NCBI GenBank assembly: GCA_046328125.1
Contig: JAXLXF010000011.1
Span: 1 to 64,000, forward strand
Reading direction: 5' to 3'
Source of the DNA: JADZEM01 sp046328125
GTDB lineage: Bacteria > Chloroflexota > UBA6077 > JACCZL01
DNA: 64,000 bases
The notes beneath the pieces are model-generated. The model did not search any database. It was not told where the DNA came from and saw only the letters and a program-made list of their open reading frames with translations. Shown here piece by piece: positions 8,438-17,246 of this stretch (position 1 is the stretch's first letter; the number at the start of each line of letters is the position of its first letter). Both the position numbers and the translations under genes were made by a program.

Positions 8438-10267
8438 TCAGCCTGGACCGTCCGCGTGGGTATCGTCGTCGCTTCGCCCTGGAACCGGCACGACCGCCCG
8501 CACGAGCGTCCCGTCGCCGCGCCGGCTGGTGATCTCGACGTGCCCGCCGATCTGGGTGACACGCTCGTGCATGCCGAGCAGGCCCAGTCGCTCGCCAGGG
8601 CGGGCGGCTGCCGGCACCGACATACGGTCGAATCCGTGTCCGTGGTCCTCAACCTCCAGCACGACCTCGTGCGCCGTGCGCGTCAGCCGCAACGCGGCGG
8701 CCTGCACGCCGGCGTGTTTGCGCACGTTGGTCAGCGCCTCCTGGGCCAGCCGAAAGAGCGCGATCTCGACGGCCGGCTCGAACCGCTCCGTGCCGATGCC
8801 GGCGGACACCTCGACGTGCAAGCCCCCACCGGCCAGGTCTTCGGCCTGCGCCCGCAGCCCATGCTCCAGCCCGAAGTCGTCCAGCACGGTCGGCCGCAGC
8901 CCGGCCATGACCTGTCGGATCTCGGCAACGGTCTGACGGGCCAGCCCGATCGAGACGTCCAGGCGGCGTCGGGCCGCGTCGGACTCGGCCGGGCAGTCGA
9001 ACGCGTGCGCTTCGATCAACTGTTGGACGCCGGTCGCCATCTGGGCGACGCCGTCATGCAGCTCGTAGGCGAGGCGACGGCGCTCGTCCTCCTGGGCGGT
9101 CATCAGCCGCCCGACCAGCTGGTGGAGCGCCTGCTCGCGATTGGCGGCCTCACGATAGAGGCGGGCGTTGTCCAGCGCGAGGGCCGCACGGGCCGCCACC
9201 TCGACGCCGAGGGCCACGTCGTCCGCGTCGAACTTCCGATCCGCCCGCGCGGTCGCCAGCACCAGCGCACCGATCCGGCGGTCGCGCGCCTCCAACGGTA
9301 CGACCAGGCGGGCACGCATCGCGAACTGACGCAGAAACGCCAGGTAGGGACCGCTGGCGTGGAGCTGCATCGTCTCGTCCGTGATGTCGTTGTCCACGTA
9401 CGGCTGTCCGGTCCTCAGCGCAATCGCGATCGGATGCCGCGGGTGGTCGCCGAGATACACCAACGGCGAGCGCGCGTCCACCAGCCGTTGTCGGTCTGGG
9501 CTGACGTGCGCGGCGGCGACCCGTCGAACGACGCCCGGCTCTTCGACCAGGAAGACGCTGAAGCTGTCCGTCATGCTCGGCACGGCCAGGCGGACGACGG
9601 TCTTGAGGGTGTCTTCAATATCAAGTGAGGAGGCGAGCGCGGCGCTCGCCTCGGCCAGGAAGGCGGTGCGCTGCCGGGCACGCTCGGCGGCCTGCTGGCT
9701 CTCGTTGGCCGCCCGGAACAGCCGGGCGCTGTCGATCGTGAGGGCGGCGCGGCGGGCTAGCTCCTCGGCGAGATGGAGGTCGGCGCGGTCAAACAGCCTG
9801 CGCACCGTCGTGGCGAGCGCCATCACCCCGAACGGGCGGCCGTGCGCGGTGAGCGGTACCACCATCGCCGAGGTGAGTCTGAGCTGGTCGAGCATCAAGT
9901 CCGACCACTCGGGGCCGACCACCATGCCGATGGCGTCGGCGTCGACCGGTGCGCTCAACATCGAATCGCCGCGTCGGAGCAGCCGATGGATTGGCCCGTC
10001 AGTCTGGCCGTTGTCCAGGCGATACCCGTCGAGCCGGTTGCTCAGCGGGGACTCATGCGAGGTGCGGTGCTGTGCGGCGATTCTCAGGAAGCGACCGTCC
10101 TCGTCCAGCATGTGAATCGAGCAGAGGTCGGCCAGGGCTGGCACCACGAGATCCAGCAGGCGGTGCAGGGTCTGGTCGAGGTCGAGCGTCTCGGCCAGCA
10201 CCCCGCCGGCCCGCGCGAGGAACGGCAGCGGAGCGAGGGCGATATCGTCGCTCAGCCGGGTCGCCAC
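8438..10267 (-). CDS. GAF-domain NarL-type sensor histidine kinase
   Basis: A soluble kinase of about 609 residues. Two GAF domains (about 28-183 and 208-373) precede a HisKA_3 dimerisation helix with the phospho-acceptor His in ERRRLAYELHDGVAQ (about residue 404) and an HATPase_c domain (EALTNVRKHAG; LGLLGMHERV). No membrane segment is seen, so it senses an internal ligand or redox cue through the GAF domains. The GTG at 10267 was chosen because AGGA lies 5 nt before it; the frame also opens at an ATG at 10363, which would add 32 Cys/Arg-rich residues with no evident domain. It is the partner of the response regulator just downstream. Confidence 0.9.
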   Translation of the reverse strand: MATRLSDDIALAPLPFLARAGGVLAETLDLDQTLHRLLDLVVPALADLCSIHMLDEDGRFLRIAAQHRTSHESPLSNRLDGYRLDNGQTDGPIHRLLRRGDSMLSAPVDADAIGMVVGPEWSDLMLDQLRLTSAMVVPLTAHGRPFGVMALATTVRRLFDRADLHLAEELARRAALTIDSARLFRAANESQQAAERARQRTAFLAEASAALASSLDIEDTLKTVVRLAVPSMTDSFSVFLVEEPGVVRRVAAAHVSPDRQRLVDARSPLVYLGDHPRHPIAIALRTGQPYVDNDITDETMQLHASGPYLAFLRQFAMRARLVVPLEARDRRIGALVLATARADRKFDADDVALGVEVAARAALALDNARLYREAANREQALHQLVGRLMTAQEDERRRLAYELHDGVAQMATGVQQLIEAHAFDCPAESDAARRRLDVSIGLARQTVAEIRQVMAGLRPTVLDDFGLEHGLRAQAEDLAGGGLHVEVSAGIGTERFEPAVEIALFRLAQEALTNVRKHAGVQAAALRLTRTAHEVVLEVEDHGHGFDRMSVPAAARPGERLGLLGMHERVTQIGGHVEITSRRGDGTLVRAVVPVPGRSDDDTHADGPG

Positions 10268-10685
10268 GCGATCCTCACAGCACTCCCCCAGGTTCCTGGT
10301 CGGTCCGGTCTTCCGATGCAGCCATGCGACCAGACGTACGCTGTACTGACACCTGCAAATCACCCAGTTTTGACCGGTTCAGGTCACTCGCCAACGCCGA
10401 AATGTCGGGAAAACCGGTCGATCCGGTCAGGCAGAGGCAAAACGAAACCGCCCGCAGCCGCGGCTTCATCTGAAGAAGTGGCGATTCACAGGGCCGGTCG
10501 GTCAGGCCGGCGGCGAAATGTGTCCATTTGGCCTACCTGTTCCGCTGTTATCGCGCACACTTGCACCTGACAACCGGATTTTGACTATCTGAGATGGCCT
10601 GCATGCTGCTGTTCGCATTCGCTACCACGCGCGTCAGTGCGCCGGACGCGGCGCCGGTGCTCTCGCCGAGCCAGGTCAGCGCGGT
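10268..10685. other. Intergenic stretch upstream of the kinase
   Basis: No gene is recognised here. The part next to the kinase holds two short inverted repeats, GACC-GGTTCA-GGTC (about 10374-10387) and ACCGG-TCGAT-CCGGT (about 10414-10428), which may be operator sites for the two-component promoter. The part next to the insertion sequence has weak open frames with no family resemblance. Confidence 0.3.
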
Positions 10686-10788
10686 ACGTGCCCGTGGAGC
10701 GCGGCCATCCTGGCCGCTCCGGTTGAGTAACCTCGGTGCGACATTCCAGCATGTTGCGCGAATTGGCAGATGCGGAGCGGCCAGGATG

Positions 10789-12604
10789 TTTCTGTTGATT
10801 TTGTCAAGCCTGATGGGGTTTGATATGGCTGGTAAAGCGGAGGCAGAGCGGCGGGGGTGGGGGATGGTGCTGCGCGAACGGGACCCGAACGAGATGCCCG
10901 AGGACATCGCGGCGGTCGGGGCGGCGGTGTTGAAGGAGCGGGACCCGTATCGGGTGATCGGGGAGCGGTTGGCGGAGCTGGTCCGGGACGGGCAGTTCGC
11001 CGAGTTGTACGAGCCGCGTGGGCGGGCGGCGGTGTCGCCATCGGTGCTGATGCTGGTGACGATCTTCCAGTTCATGGAGAACCTGCCAGATCGGGAAGCG
11101 GCCCGGGCGGTGCGGGTGCGGCTGGACTGGAAGTACGCGCTGCACCTGGCGGTGGACGATCCGGGGTTCGACTTCTCGTGCCTGAGCTACTTTCGGCGAC
11201 GGCTGCTCAAGCACGAGCAGAGTCGGCTGCTGTTCGACCTCGTGCTGGAGCAGGTGCGGGGGCTGGGGTTCTTGCAGAAGGTGGGGAAGCAGCGGACCGA
11301 CGCGCTGGGGGTGCTCGGGGCGGTGCGGGCTGAGCCAGTTGGAGCTGGTCTGGGAGGCGCTGCGGCTGGCGCTGCGGGCGCTGGGGAGGTCGACGCGGCC
11401 TGGGTCGCGCAGGCGGTGCCGACCGCGTATCGGACGCAGTACCTGGAGCGGCGGTCGGACTATCGGCTGACGGCGGAGGAGCGGCAGGCCGAGCTAGTGC
11501 GGGTGGGGCAGGACGGCGCCTGGCTGCTCGACCGACTCGCCGCCACGGACGCGGGCGTGCTGCGCACCCTGCCCGAGGTCGAGACGCTGACGACGATCTG
11601 GCAGCAGCGGTACGAGCGCGCTGACGACGGCGTGCGGTGGCGGAGCAAGACGCTCGACAGCACCGAGCCGATCGTGACGCCACACGATCCGGGGTCCGAA
11701 TCGGGCAGAAACGGGGGCACGTCTGGTGGGGCGACAAGGTCCACGTCACCGAGACCATCGCCGAGCCGCCCGCCGCTGACGACGCGGGGCCGGTCGATCC
11801 TGCCGACCAGGTCCGCTTCATCACCGACGTCACGACCAGCCCGGCGCCCAGTGGCGACGGCCAGGCGCTGGCCGAGATCCGCGCGCACCTGACCGAGCAG
11901 GATCTGCTGCCCACCGAGCAGGTGGTCGACAGCGGCTACGTCTCGGGCAAGCACCTCGCCGAGAGCGCCGCGGCCGAGATCGACCTGGTCGGTCCGCCGC
12001 TGGCCGACACCTCGCCCAACGGCTTCAAGATCGCCGACTTCACCCTCGACCACGCCGCGCGCCAGGCGATCTGCCCGGCCGGTCAGACGTCCACCAAATG
12101 GGCGGTCCGCCGCGAGCGCGACGGCAGTCACGCGCTCCAGATCCGCTTCCCACCCGCCGTCTGCGCCGCTTGCCCGCTCCGGCCCCAGTGCACCGACAGC
12201 AAGGGCGGCCGCAACCTCAGCATCTCCGAGCACTACGCCCGCCTCGCCGCTCGCCGTGCCGAGGCCCAGACCCCGGCCTTCCGGGAGAAGCTCAAGACCC
12301 GCGCTGGCATCGAAGCCACTCTCTCCGAACTGGTCCGCGCCCACGGCCTGCGCCGCCATCGCTATCGGGGCGACGCCAAGCGCCACTTCGAGCACCTCCT
12401 CAAGGCCGCCGCCTGCAACGTCAAGCGTCTCGCCCGTGCCCTCGCTACCCTCCAACACGGCCCCTTCCTCCCACCGCCCCTCACCAGACCGGCCGGCGCA
12501 CTCCCCTGAGCCGCTCCCGCATCCCCGGCCCACCCTGCTCCCCCGCTCCCCGCCTCCAACGGCGCCTGCTCCCCCGACCCGCGCCAGACATAAATCAACA
12601 GAGA
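10789..12604 (+). mobile_element. IS1182-family insertion sequence, about 1.8 kb
   Basis: The left end TTTCTGTTGATTTTGTC (10789-10805) and right end GACATAAATCAACAGAGA (12587-12604) are imperfect terminal inverted repeats. They are flanked by a direct repeat CAGGATG (10782-10788 and 12605-12611), read as a 7-bp target duplication. The length of 1816 bp suits the family, and the single transposase frame has the IS1182/DDE domain order. The ends look intact but the transposase is frameshifted, so the copy could move only if transposase were supplied in trans. Confidence 0.88.
10825..12509 (+). pseudogene. IS1182-family transposase, frameshifted
   Basis: The N-terminal part (ATG 10825; VIGERLAELV, FDFSCLSYFRRRLL, KQRTDA) and C-terminal part (HVWWGDKVHVTET, VVDSGYVSGKHL, GIEATLSELVRAHGLRRHRYRG) match an IS1182 DDE transposase, but no single frame joins them. 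Near 11333 the expected LSQLELVWEALRLALRALG is in another frame; the original frame resumes near 11390. A third shift near 11695 moves the catalytic half to a frame running to 12509. Two shifts compensate and one does not, so the protein is broken unless sequencing errors explain them. Programmed frameshifting is unlikely with three sites. Confidence 0.85.
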
Positions 12605-12672
12605 CAGGATGGCCGCGCTCCACGGGCACGTGACTGGGCGTGCCTGGTCCGTCGTCCAGGACCGGAGGAGTG

Positions 12673-13935
12673 TCAGCTCCTGGATGCCGTCAGCGAGTCG
12701 CGTGTGGCGGCCTGGTGCCCTTCGATGGCGGAGAGGGCCGGGCCGGTCAGATCGACGCGGGACGGTGGGGCGCTCTCAATAGCTGATCCCTGCGCCCGCA
12801 GGACCGGCGCCACGTCCCGCGCGAACCGCTCCAGCTGGTCGATCACTACGTCGCGGGTCATGCCGGGCAGTTGCGGGAAGATCGTCAGGTACTCGATGCC
12901 GAGCTCGGCCTGGAGCACGGCCAGCCGCTCTGCGACCTCGGTCCCGCTCCCGACGACCCAGGCGCCCTGCTCCATCGACTCTTCGAGGCTCGGGTAGCGG
13001 GTGTTCGGCCAGCTCTTGCCATCGGCGTCAAGGTAGTTCACTTGCCGGCCGTACGGCGCCAGGAACCGCCAGAACTCGTCGTGGCCGTTCCTGGCAATCG
13101 CCTTTGCGTGCTCGGTGGTGTCCCCGATGGTCACGTTGATCACCAGCATCCGGTGCTCGCCGCGACGGATCGGCTCGCCGTGCTGCTGCTCGTACAGATC
13201 CTGGTACAGCCGCCAGCCCTGGCGCAGCCTCGGCGTGGACATCACCCAGTAGACGGCCTTGTGGCGCTCCCGCGCGACGTACGCGTACGTCTTCGGGCTG
13301 GTGACCGGCTGCCAGATCTCGACGGGCGTGGTCCACGGCTTCGGGATGAGGGTCAGGGTGGTCACGTCGCGGCCCCGGTCGTCCAGGCTATCGGCGGGCA
13401 GGGTGTAGTGCGTGCCGCGATGCGAGAACGTCTCGTTGTGCCACGCCTTCTTGACGATCTCGACCTGCTCCTCGAACAGCTCGCGGTTGTACAGGTCGTC
13501 CGCCGAGTCGTTCCAGCCCATCCGCGCCCCGAGCGCGGTGGACTCCCTCGGCACCGTCCCGCGCCCGATGCCGCAGATCATTCGGCCGCGGGTCAGGACG
13601 TCGGCCATCGCGAAGTCTTCGGCGAAGCGGAGCGGGTGCCACTGGGGCAGGACGTGGAACATGCCGCCGAGCTTGATCCGCTCGGTCTTCATGGCGAGGG
13701 CCGTGCCGAGCAGCACGATGTTCGGGACGACCTCGTACCCCTCGTGCTGGAAGTGGTGCTCGGTCAGCCAGAGCGCGTCGAACCCGACGCGCTCGGCCGC
13801 CTGGGCATACGCGAAGCAGTCGTCGTACTGCCGGACGAAGTCGGCCTGGCCGTAGCGGCGGTCCTGGGGCTCGGCGCCGCCGTAGCCAGCGTCCGGCATG
13901 TCCACGTTGCCGAAGAGGAACACTCCGAGCTGCAC
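12673..13935 (-). CDS. LLM class flavin-dependent oxidoreductase
   Basis: A 420-residue bacterial-luciferase-like monooxygenase, expected to use reduced FMN (or F420) in a TIM barrel. It begins MQLGVFLFGN and has the ALWLTEHHF motif (about 55-63), an RIKLGGM strand and a GIGRGTVPRE loop. It starts at a GTG (13935) with GGAGGGGG about 3 nt upstream. It lies 66 nt upstream of the end of the NMT1-type importer on the same strand, so it may oxidise the imported compound; that is inference. The last 35 residues are low-complexity. The IS-split repeat follows within 42 bp of the stop. Confidence 0.88.
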   Translation of the reverse strand: MQLGVFLFGNVDMPDAGYGGAEPQDRRYGQADFVRQYDDCFAYAQAAERVGFDALWLTEHHFQHEGYEVVPNIVLLGTALAMKTERIKLGGMFHVLPQWHPLRFAEDFAMADVLTRGRMICGIGRGTVPRESTALGARMGWNDSADDLYNRELFEEQVEIVKKAWHNETFSHRGTHYTLPADSLDDRGRDVTTLTLIPKPWTTPVEIWQPVTSPKTYAYVARERHKAVYWVMSTPRLRQGWRLYQDLYEQQHGEPIRRGEHRMLVINVTIGDTTEHAKAIARNGHDEFWRFLAPYGRQVNYLDADGKSWPNTRYPSLEESMEQGAWVVGSGTEVAERLAVLQAELGIEYLTIFPQLPGMTRDVVIDQLERFARDVAPVLRAQGSAIESAPPSRVDLTGPALSAIEGHQAATRDSLTASRS

Positions 13936-13945
13936 GGCCCCCTCC

Positions 13946-13998
13946 GAGGAGTCAGGAGTCAGGAGCCAGGAGGGTGTGGATCTCTCCTGACTCCTTCG
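13946..13998. repeat. Inverted repeat of GGAGTCA units (family B)
   Basis: GGAGTCAGGAGTCAGGAG is answered by CTCCTGACTCC after a short spacer. It is a shorter relative of the element at 5448-5550. It lies at the 3' end of the substrate-binding gene and immediately upstream of the LLM oxidoreductase start. Confidence 0.75.
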
Positions 13999-14001
13999 GC
14001 G

Positions 14002-15267
14002 TCACATGCCGAGTGAGGCGTGCGCCTTGGTGATGAAGCTGGAGTCGAACGCGGTCTTGTAGTCCACGTCCTTGGTCAGCACGCCAAGCCCACGGATCAG
14101 CTCGTACAGCTCCTTGAAGCGGTCGTCCGTGAGCAGGCCGAGGTTCTTCGTGTTGTACCCGCCCTTGCCGCTGACGAACGTCTCCTTCTCGGCCGCGAAC
14201 GTCAGCGGCTCGGTCTCCAGATTCAGCTCTTTGTTGTACTCAGACTTGATGTACTCCAGCGTCGGCTTCGGGTCTTTGGTGTAGTCGAGCCACCCCTGCA
14301 GGCTGGCCGTCACGTACGCCTGGACGAGGTCTGGCTGCTCCTTGACGGTCTTTTCGAGGCAGACCATCGCGTTCTGGTACGGGTTGAAGCCCGAGTCGGC
14401 GTTGAGCAGGTAGCCGACCTGCTTGCCCTGCGACTTGAGGATCACCGGCTCGGACGTCACGAAGCACTGGAACACGTTCGTTTCGTCCGCCAGGAAGGTC
14501 GCGAGCTGCCCGTTGTACTGGAACTGCTGGACGTTGTCGAGCTTGTACTTCTTGGTGAGCACCTGCCAGAACGTGCCGGCGCCCGACACGTACACCTTGC
14601 GTCCGTTCAGGTCCGCGAAGTCCTTGACCGGGTGGCTCTGGTGGAACATCAGGCCCTGCGGGTTGACCTGCATGGTGCCGTAGACCATCACCAGCGGCAC
14701 GCCCTCGGCGCGTGCCAGCAGGACCTGCTCCGAGCTGGTCATGCCGAACGTGTGGGTGCCGTTGGCGATCAACGGGATGGGCGAGATCTGCGGCCCGCCC
14801 TGCGCGTTGGTCATCTTGACGTTCTGCTTCTCGTAGTGGCCGTTCTTCAGCGCCGCGAAGAAGCCGCCCTGCGAGGACTGCCCGAACCAGTTCATCACCT
14901 GGCTGGCGTTCGTCATCGCCGCGGGCTTGGCCGTGGCGGGGCCAGTGGCAGGAGCGGCCTGGGCGGCCGGCGACGCGGCCGGGCTGGCCGAAGCGGCGGC
15001 CGGGCTTGGGGCGGTGGCCGCGCCGGCAGCAGGGCTGGCAGCGGCGGCAGCCGGGCTGGCGGCGGCAGCGGGGCTGGCCGCCGGGGCGGCCGGCGCGGTC
15101 GTCGGCTTCGGGGCTTCGGCGGGCTTGGGCGCCTCGGTGGGCTTCGCGGCCGGGGCCGGGCTGCTACAGCCTGCTGCCAGCGTGCCGGCGGCGACGGTCG
15201 CCAGCAACAGCCAGCGGCGGCGGGTGAAGCGGGGCGTCGTCACGGTGTTGGTGAGCGGCGTGGACAC
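14002..15267 (-). CDS. NMT1/THI5-like ABC substrate-binding lipoprotein
   Basis: A 421-residue periplasmic binding protein of the NMT1/SsuA class, the type that takes up aromatic or aliphatic sulfonates, nitrate or pyrimidine precursors. The N-terminus has a twin-arginine signal (FTRRRWLL) and lipobox LAAGC with Cys34. A spacer of about 90 residues rich in Ala/Pro/Ser precedes the domain (NWFGQSSQGGFFAALKNGHY). The GTG at 15267 was chosen because GGAGGAG lies just upstream; the frame is open another 50 codons without a signal sequence. The permease and ATPase lie upstream on the same strand, so the order is ATPase, permease, binding protein. Confidence 0.9.
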   Translation of the reverse strand: MSTPLTNTVTTPRFTRRRWLLLATVAAGTLAAGCSSPAPAAKPTEAPKPAEAPKPTTAPAAPAASPAAAASPAAAAASPAAGAATAPSPAAASASPAASPAAQAAPATGPATAKPAAMTNASQVMNWFGQSSQGGFFAALKNGHYEKQNVKMTNAQGGPQISPIPLIANGTHTFGMTSSEQVLLARAEGVPLVMVYGTMQVNPQGLMFHQSHPVKDFADLNGRKVYVSGAGTFWQVLTKKYKLDNVQQFQYNGQLATFLADETNVFQCFVTSEPVILKSQGKQVGYLLNADSGFNPYQNAMVCLEKTVKEQPDLVQAYVTASLQGWLDYTKDPKPTLEYIKSEYNKELNLETEPLTFAAEKETFVSGKGGYNTKNLGLLTDDRFKELYELIRGLGVLTKDVDYKTAFDSSFITKAHASLGM

Positions 15268-15364
15268 AGTCTCCTCCTCCGAGGTCGAACGGACGGGGGC
15301 ACGGACCGGGGAAGTCGTCCAGGGGCGCGGGGCGTCGTGCGGCAGCCGGGTCCTGCCGGCCGGG

Positions 15365-16228
15365 TCAGAGCTCGCGGCGAACGGCCGACTCGTGCCAGTG
15401 CCGCAGGAAGCGCGCACTGACCATGCTGACCAGGATAAAGATAATGATCCCGAGGACGGATGAGGTCAGCGCGGCGGCGAACAGATACGGCATCTTGATC
15501 TGGGCCGCTGCCGCGGTGATGACGTAGCCGATCCCGCCACGGAGCCCGCCGATGCCGGCGATGAACTCGCCGACGATCGCGCCGATCACGGCGAGGCCGG
15601 ACGAGATGCGCAGGCCGGTCATGATGTACGGCAGCGCGGCGGGGAACTTGAGCTTCACCATCCGCTGCCACCACGATGCGTTGTACAGCTCGAACATGGC
15701 CACCAGATTGTGGTCGGTCGAGGTCAGGCCGGCCGTTGTGTTCGTGATGATCGGGAAGAGCGAGATCAGGAAGGCGATACAGACCACGGCCGGCATCCCT
15801 GCCCCGAACCAGATCACGATCAGCGGCGCGATGGCCACGATCGGGATCGTCTGGAGCAGCACGGCGTACGGGAAGATGCTGCGCTCGATCAGCTTGCTCT
15901 GGGACATCAGCAGCGCGATCGACATGCCGATGACGATCGCCAGCCCGAACCCGATCAGCGCCGAGAGGAACGTCGAGACGAGCGCGCCCATGAGGCTGTC
16001 GCGGTTCTCGATCCACGCGTCCACGATGTCCGTGGGAGCGGGGAGCAGAAAGCGCGGGATCTCCATCACCCGGCAGATCGTCTGCCAGGCGACGACGAAG
16101 ACGACGAAGACGAGCAGTGGCGGCGCGACGGTCCGGAGCCAGTCCGCCAGTGGTGACGGCTCGCGGCGTGGCGCGCGCGCGGCGCCGGTTGCGCCCGGGG
16201 TAGAGCGGCGCTCGGCGGTCGTAGCCAG
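15365..16228 (-). CDS. ABC transporter permease (SsuC/TauC type), probable CTG start
   Basis: A 287-residue permease with about six membrane helices and the BPD_transp_1 EAA loop (YNASWWQRMVKLKFPAALP). The first usual start codon in frame (GTG, 16069) would delete the first membrane helix (PPLLVFVVFVVAWQ). The frame is open upstream with no ATG, GTG or TTG, but a CTG at 16228 follows AGGAGGAG by 4 nt, 1 nt after the ATPase stop codon. The extended protein has a Pro/Arg-rich cytoplasmic tail and then the expected first helix. This CTG start is inferred; a base error near the junction is the alternative. Confidence 0.82.
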   Translation of the reverse strand: MATTAERRSTPGATGAARAPRREPSPLADWLRTVAPPLLVFVVFVVAWQTICRVMEIPRFLLPAPTDIVDAWIENRDSLMGALVSTFLSALIGFGLAIVIGMSIALLMSQSKLIERSIFPYAVLLQTIPIVAIAPLIVIWFGAGMPAVVCIAFLISLFPIITNTTAGLTSTDHNLVAMFELYNASWWQRMVKLKFPAALPYIMTGLRISSGLAVIGAIVGEFIAGIGGLRGGIGYVITAAAAQIKMPYLFAAALTSSVLGIIIFILVSMVSARFLRHWHESAVRREL

Positions 16229-16229
16229 C

Positions 16230-17063
16230 TTACTCCTCCTCGATCGAGTCGTCGGCGGCGCTGCCCAGCAGCGTCACGACCTCGCGGACGATCCGCGTGA
16301 ACTCTGGATCGGTCCGGATCTCCGGCACCCTCGGGTGCGGCAGCGGGACTGGCACCTCGGCGATGATCCGGCCGGGCCGGGCGCTCATCACCAGGATGCG
16401 CGTCGAGAGGTAGACCGCCTCGAAGACGTTGTGGGTCACGAACACCACGGTCCAGTTGGCGAGCGCGCACAACCGGAGCAGCTCGCCGTTCAGTCGCTGG
16501 CGGGTGATCTCGTCCAGGGCGCCGAACGGCTCGTCCATCAGGAGCAGGCGCGGGTGGGCCGCCAGGGCGCGGGCCAGCGAGACCCGCATCCGCATCCCGC
16601 CGGAGAGCTCGCGCGGGTAGGCGTGCGTGAAATCCGCCAGCCCGACCGTTTCGAGCGCGTTCATCACCTGGGCGCGCCGCTCGCTCTTCGAGACGCCGCG
16701 CAGCTCCAGCGGCAGCTCGACGTTGCCCAGCACGTTGCGCCACGGCATCAGGTTGGCGTCCTGAAACACGAACGCCGTGTCCGCCTTCTCCTGGCGAGCC
16801 CGCTTTGGCGGCAGCCCTTCCACCAGAACGTCGCCGGCGGTGATCGGCCCGAGGCCGGCCACCATCCGCAGCAGGGTGCTCTTCCCGCAGCCGGACGGCC
16901 CGACGAGCGAGACGAACTGGCCCTCGCTAACGTTGAACGAGATATCTTCGAGCGCGACCGTGCCGTTCGCGTAGGTCTTGCCGACGCGATCGAGGACGAT
17001 CAGCGACTCGCCATCCGAGACTGGCGTCGCGGGATGTGCACCGTCCGGGCGCACGACCACCAT
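16230..17063 (-). CDS. ABC transporter ATP-binding protein (SsuB/TauB type)
   Basis: A 277-residue cytoplasmic ATPase. Walker A is GPSGCGKST (about 55-63), the Q-loop VFQDANLMPW, signature ELSGGMRMRVSLARAL, Walker B LLLMDEPFGALD and switch His in VVFVTHNVFEAVYL, the usual order for nitrate/sulfonate/taurine importers. The ATG at 17063 has GGAG 9 nt upstream; the frame extends 42 codons further without recognisable content. The C-terminal EEE codons (GAGGAGGAG) double as the ribosome site of the permease. A TATACT -10 box lies upstream at 17118-17123. It is the first gene of the importer operon. Confidence 0.93.
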   Translation of the reverse strand: MVVVRPDGAHPATPVSDGESLIVLDRVGKTYANGTVALEDISFNVSEGQFVSLVGPSGCGKSTLLRMVAGLGPITAGDVLVEGLPPKRARQEKADTAFVFQDANLMPWRNVLGNVELPLELRGVSKSERRAQVMNALETVGLADFTHAYPRELSGGMRMRVSLARALAAHPRLLLMDEPFGALDEITRQRLNGELLRLCALANWTVVFVTHNVFEAVYLSTRILVMSARPGRIIAEVPVPLPHPRVPEIRTDPEFTRIVREVVTLLGSAADDSIEEE

Positions 17064-17117
17064 ACTTGCACTCCGGGCACGAAGAGGCAGATTCGGGACG
17101 TCGCTGGCGCAGCCGGA

Positions 17118-17123
17118 CGTAGT
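17118..17123 (-). promoter_or_regulatory. -10 box of the ABC importer operon
   Basis: TATACT on the minus strand, about 55 nt upstream of the ATPase ATG, would place the transcript start near 17110 and leave a leader with a GGAG ribosome site. No convincing -35 box is visible. Confidence 0.45.
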
Positions 17124-17246
17124 ATACGGCCAGCAGCGGGATTCTCGTGTGGCGGCATCGCCTAACGATGTGGTGAGGGGCTTGTGCACTCAGTCCAGAT
17201 CGACGCGGGCAGCTCGGCCCTGCACGCTCGGGCCGGCCCCGACGAG

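Larger units (their letters stand above)
10686..12631. repeat. 35-bp inverted repeat (family E), split by an IS
   Basis: The left arm is 10686-10720. The right arm is in two pieces, 10774-10788 and 12612-12631, separated by the insertion sequence and one copy of the target duplication. Joined, the right arm is the exact reverse complement of the left arm over 35 bases (core GCGGCCATCCTGGCCGC). Sister copies are at 20991-21069 and 23373-23482, and a degenerate one at 53600-53700. Without the IS the element would lie at the 3' end of the LLM oxidoreductase gene. Confidence 0.9.

Noticed and set aside
14020..15420. A long plus-strand frame opposite the NMT1-type binding protein
   Set aside because: Gly/Arg-rich low-complexity product; the opposite strand has a signal sequence, lipobox and binding domain.
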